Position numbers and translations under genes: made by a program. Under the pieces are notes generated by a model. The model saw nothing but the letters and a program-made list of their open reading frames with translations. It had not been told where the DNA came from and did not search any database. Below are positions 5,789-7,490 of a stretch of DNA of 7,490 bases, in pieces. This DNA is from Synergistaceae bacterium (GTDB lineage: Bacteria; Synergistota; Synergistia; Synergistales; Aminobacteriaceae): contig JAITPZ010000287.1 in the NCBI GenBank assembly GCA_031289165.1, positions 1 to 7,490 of the forward strand, given 5' to 3'. Position 1 is the first letter of the stretch. Every line of letters begins with the position of its first letter.

Positions 5789-5807
5789 TATATTATCATT
5801 AATTATG
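5789..5807 (-). promoter_or_regulatory. AT-rich candidate -10 region for glpP
   Basis: On the minus strand CATAAT (5807-5802) and GATAAT (5797-5792) each match TATAAT at five of six positions in an otherwise GC-rich stretch. Neither has a convincing -35 at 16-18 bp. The position, some 50-65 bp before the GTG, suits a glpP promoter, but the exact site is uncertain. Confidence 0.3.
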
Positions 5808-5918
5808 AGGCTCGCGACATCTTCGAGGGGCAACGCGCGAAAACGTGAAAAGAGCGGAGGACCCGAAAAAACACGCCGATCTGGACAGCCCTCACGAACA
5901 TGCACCGCAGAGGTCGTA

Positions 5919-5927
5919 TGCTATCAT
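5919..5927 (+). promoter_or_regulatory. Extended -10 promoter candidate for the permease gene
   Basis: TG-C-TATCAT: a TGn extension followed by a hexamer matching TATAAT at five of six positions. No good -35 is seen at 16-18 bp, as is common for extended -10 promoters. Initiation near 5934 would give a leader of about 35 bases before the ATG at 5968. Confidence 0.4.
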
Positions 5928-5967
5928 TATCTTCCGGTATATCGGCATGACGAGGGGGAATCGTATT

Positions 5968-7365
5968 ATGTCAGGGAAACAGATCGTTTACGGAGCGAAC
6001 GACACGCCGCCTTTCCCGATTATGGTGCTTGCCGGCGCGCAGCACGTTCTGACGCTTTTCGGGGCGACGACGCTCGTCCCTCTGATTTTCGGCCCGGCAA
6101 TGGGGATGGGCCCCGAGCAGCTGGCGAAGTTCATCGGATGCGTGTACTTCGGAATGGGCATCGCGACGCTGATTCAGACCCATCCGAAGCTGGGAACGGG
6201 GTTGCCCATCGTTCAGGGATCCAGCTTCAGCTTCATCCCTCCCATTATGACGATCATCGGAGCCTACGGGGCCATGGGGCCCGAGACGATCATGCAGTAC
6301 GTGAGCGGTGGCCTCATCGTCGGCGGGCTCGTGCTGGCGGCGCTGGGCTATCTGAAAATCATCGGCTATATTCGCAGGATCATCACGCCCGTCGTCATCG
6401 GCCCGACGATCATGGCGATCGGATTTTCGCTGGCGGGCACCGCCGTGGGCAGCGCCTCGCAGAACTGGCCGATATCCCTGCTCGTGGTCGTTCTGATCTT
6501 CGTGTTCAGCCTGATCGTGAAGAACAGGCTGCTCAACATCTTCGCGATCATTTCGTCCATCGTCATCGCCTGGCTGGTCTGTGTCCTGGCGTCGAAGGCC
6601 GGGTGGGTCGCGACGGGACATCCCGTCTACGTCGATTTCGAGAGCGTGATCCAGGCGCCCGTCTGGAGGACCGACATCTTCATGCCCTGGGGCGCTCCGA
6701 AGTTCAGCTTCCTGGCCGTCGGCGCGCTGCTGGCGGGATTCTTCGCCGTCATGATCGAGTCGATCGGGGACTACCATTCCTGTTCCTACGTATCCGGACT
6801 CGACGACCCCACGCCGGAGATGATCAACCGCGGGATCGGCGCGGAGGGCCTGAACTGCGCGCTTTCCGGCCTGCTCGGCTCGGTGGGGACCACGTCCTAC
6901 ACGGAGAATATCGGGCTTATCGGCCTCACGGGAGTGGCGTCGCGCAACGTCGTCCGCACGGGGGCGGTGATCCTGATCGGCATGAGCATGCTGGGCAAGC
7001 TGGGGGCGCTCGTCGCCACGATGCCGACGCCGGTCATCGGCGGGGCGTACATCGCGCTGTTCGGCACGATCGGGGCTCTGGGCATTCAGGTTCTGACGCG
7101 CGCGGACCTCGGCAGTCAGCGCAACGTGCTGATCGTCGGCTTCGCCTTTCTGATGGCGCTGGGCCTGCCGGGCTGGGTGGGACAGGAGTCGGTTCAGAAG
7201 GTCTTTACGGACCCGGACAACGGCACGTTCCTTTCCACATTGGGGGGCATGGCCTGGGCGATTCTGAAGACCCCGATGGCCGTCGCCGGAATCTGCGCGG
7301 CGGTCTGCGACTCCCTGGTTCCCGGAACGGACGAGGAGCGGGGCATCGGCGTCACTCCGGCGTAA
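5968..7365 (+). CDS. NCS2/NAT-family nucleobase (uracil/xanthine-type) permease
   Basis: Integral membrane symporter, 465 residues, predicted 14 helices, importing a nucleobase or related compound with a cation. Evidence: GAQHVLTLFGATT (23-35) in helix 1 with the conserved QH; QGSSFSFIPP (83-92) in helix 3; MIESIGDY (262-269) in helix 8 with the substrate-binding Glu264; and the NAT signature ENIGLIGLTG (313-322), matching [QEP]NxGxxxxT[RKG]. Helix 8, INRG (286-289) and EGL (293-295) resemble animal SVCT/SNBT transporters more than E. coli XanQ or UraA, so the substrate could be uracil, xanthine, urate or another compound. The frame is open from 5845, but GAGGGGG nine bases before the ATG at 5968 and the usual short N-terminus support this start. 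It is divergent from glpP with a 225-bp intergenic region and has no evident functional link to glycerol use. Confidence 0.93.
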   Translation: MSGKQIVYGANDTPPFPIMVLAGAQHVLTLFGATTLVPLIFGPAMGMGPEQLAKFIGCVYFGMGIATLIQTHPKLGTGLPIVQGSSFSFIPPIMTIIGAYGAMGPETIMQYVSGGLIVGGLVLAALGYLKIIGYIRRIITPVVIGPTIMAIGFSLAGTAVGSASQNWPISLLVVVLIFVFSLIVKNRLLNIFAIISSIVIAWLVCVLASKAGWVATGHPVYVDFESVIQAPVWRTDIFMPWGAPKFSFLAVGALLAGFFAVMIESIGDYHSCSYVSGLDDPTPEMINRGIGAEGLNCALSGLLGSVGTTSYTENIGLIGLTGVASRNVVRTGAVILIGMSMLGKLGALVATMPTPVIGGAYIALFGTIGALGIQVLTRADLGSQRNVLIVGFAFLMALGLPGWVGQESVQKVFTDPDNGTFLSTLGGMAWAILKTPMAVAGICAAVCDSLVPGTDEERGIGVTPA

Positions 7366-7383
7366 TTAAACAATTTACAGGGT

Positions 7384-7430
7384 CGAGGGGTCCTCGATAA
7401 GACCCCTCGCGAGGTTTGGGGCGAAGCCTC
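7384..7430 (+). terminator. Abutting stem-loops after the permease gene, probable 3'-end or repeat element
   Basis: The first stem pairs CGAGGGGTC (7384-7392) with GACCCCTCG (7401-7409), nine perfect pairs and an eight-base loop. The second starts two bases later: GAGGTTT (7411-7417) with AAGCCTC (7424-7430), seven pairs including one G-U. An alternative small hairpin, TCGAG/CTCGA (7383-7397), competes with the first. No U-run follows directly; the first T5 run is at 7449-7453. It could be a terminator of weak form, an mRNA-stabilising end, or a dispersed REP-like palindrome. Confidence 0.5.
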
Positions 7431-7450
7431 AAAGATCGGTCGCGTTCATT

Positions 7451-7478
7451 TTTAAGTGTGGACATTGCATAATATAAT
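7451..7478 (+). promoter_or_regulatory. Possible promoter for a gene beyond the right edge
   Basis: A perfect -10 TATAAT (7473-7478) in an AT-rich patch after the permease stem-loops. The best -35 at 16 bp is TTTAAG (7451-7456), only three of six to consensus. The gene it might serve is outside the window. Confidence 0.35.
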
Positions 7479-7490
7479 GGCGAGTTTTCA

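Noticed and set aside
5845..5967. N-terminal extension of the permease, including an ATG at 5947
   Set aside because: The extension is charged, lacks family features, covers the promoter candidate and encodes the GAGGGGG site; the ATG at 5968 fits the family.
5784..7400. 538-codon plus-strand frame overlapping the permease in another frame
   Set aside because: Arg/Gly/His-rich translation with no domain; the permease frame has clear NAT motifs and a Shine-Dalgarno site.

Overview
This window is bacterial chromosome, GC-rich and tightly packed. It carries a glycerol / glycerol-3-phosphate (G3P) catabolism cluster on the minus strand and a divergently transcribed nucleobase-type permease on the plus strand. 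GlpP-type antitermination, the soluble-looking GlpA-type dehydrogenase and the DUF1667 partner suggest an anaerobic Gram-positive-type or deep-branching lineage (Clostridia, Synergistota or Thermotogota). My guess from overall protein flavour and base composition is Synergistota, but nothing here proves it.

Minus strand, in transcription order from right to left: glpP (5742-5167), the G3P-responsive antiterminator; a 315-bp gap with a strong sigma-70-like promoter (TTGACA-17-TAGCAT) and a long leader carrying an intrinsic terminator; a GlpA-type FAD dehydrogenase with a BFD-like [2Fe-2S] domain (4851-3394); an FAD/NAD(P) pyridine-nucleotide oxidoreductase (3406-2141, overlapping the previous gene by 13 bp); a small four-cysteine DUF1667 protein (2144-1755, ATGA overlap); a 123-bp spacer with two GC-rich hairpins; and glpK glycerol kinase (1631-75). 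A possible further gene starts at base 36 and runs off the left edge.

Plausible scheme: GlpK makes G3P. G3P activates GlpP, which lets polymerase read through the leader terminator in front of the dehydrogenase genes. The three-gene dehydrogenase set oxidises G3P to dihydroxyacetone phosphate and passes electrons through FAD, [2Fe-2S], FAD and perhaps a further metal centre to an acceptor I cannot identify. No glycerol facilitator gene (glpF) is visible.

Plus strand: a 465-residue NCS2/NAT-family permease (5968-7365) with an extended -10 promoter in front and a cluster of stem-loops behind. A perfect TATAAT near the right edge may serve the next gene.

The content is largely ordinary metabolism. 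The items most worth a second look are the leader terminator downstream of glpP, an arginine replacing the usual glycerol-contacting tryptophan in GlpK, the dehydrogenase/DUF1667 module, a perfect 15-bp dyad in front of the glpP ribosome-binding site, and a permease resembling animal ascorbate/nucleobase transporters in its substrate-site helices.
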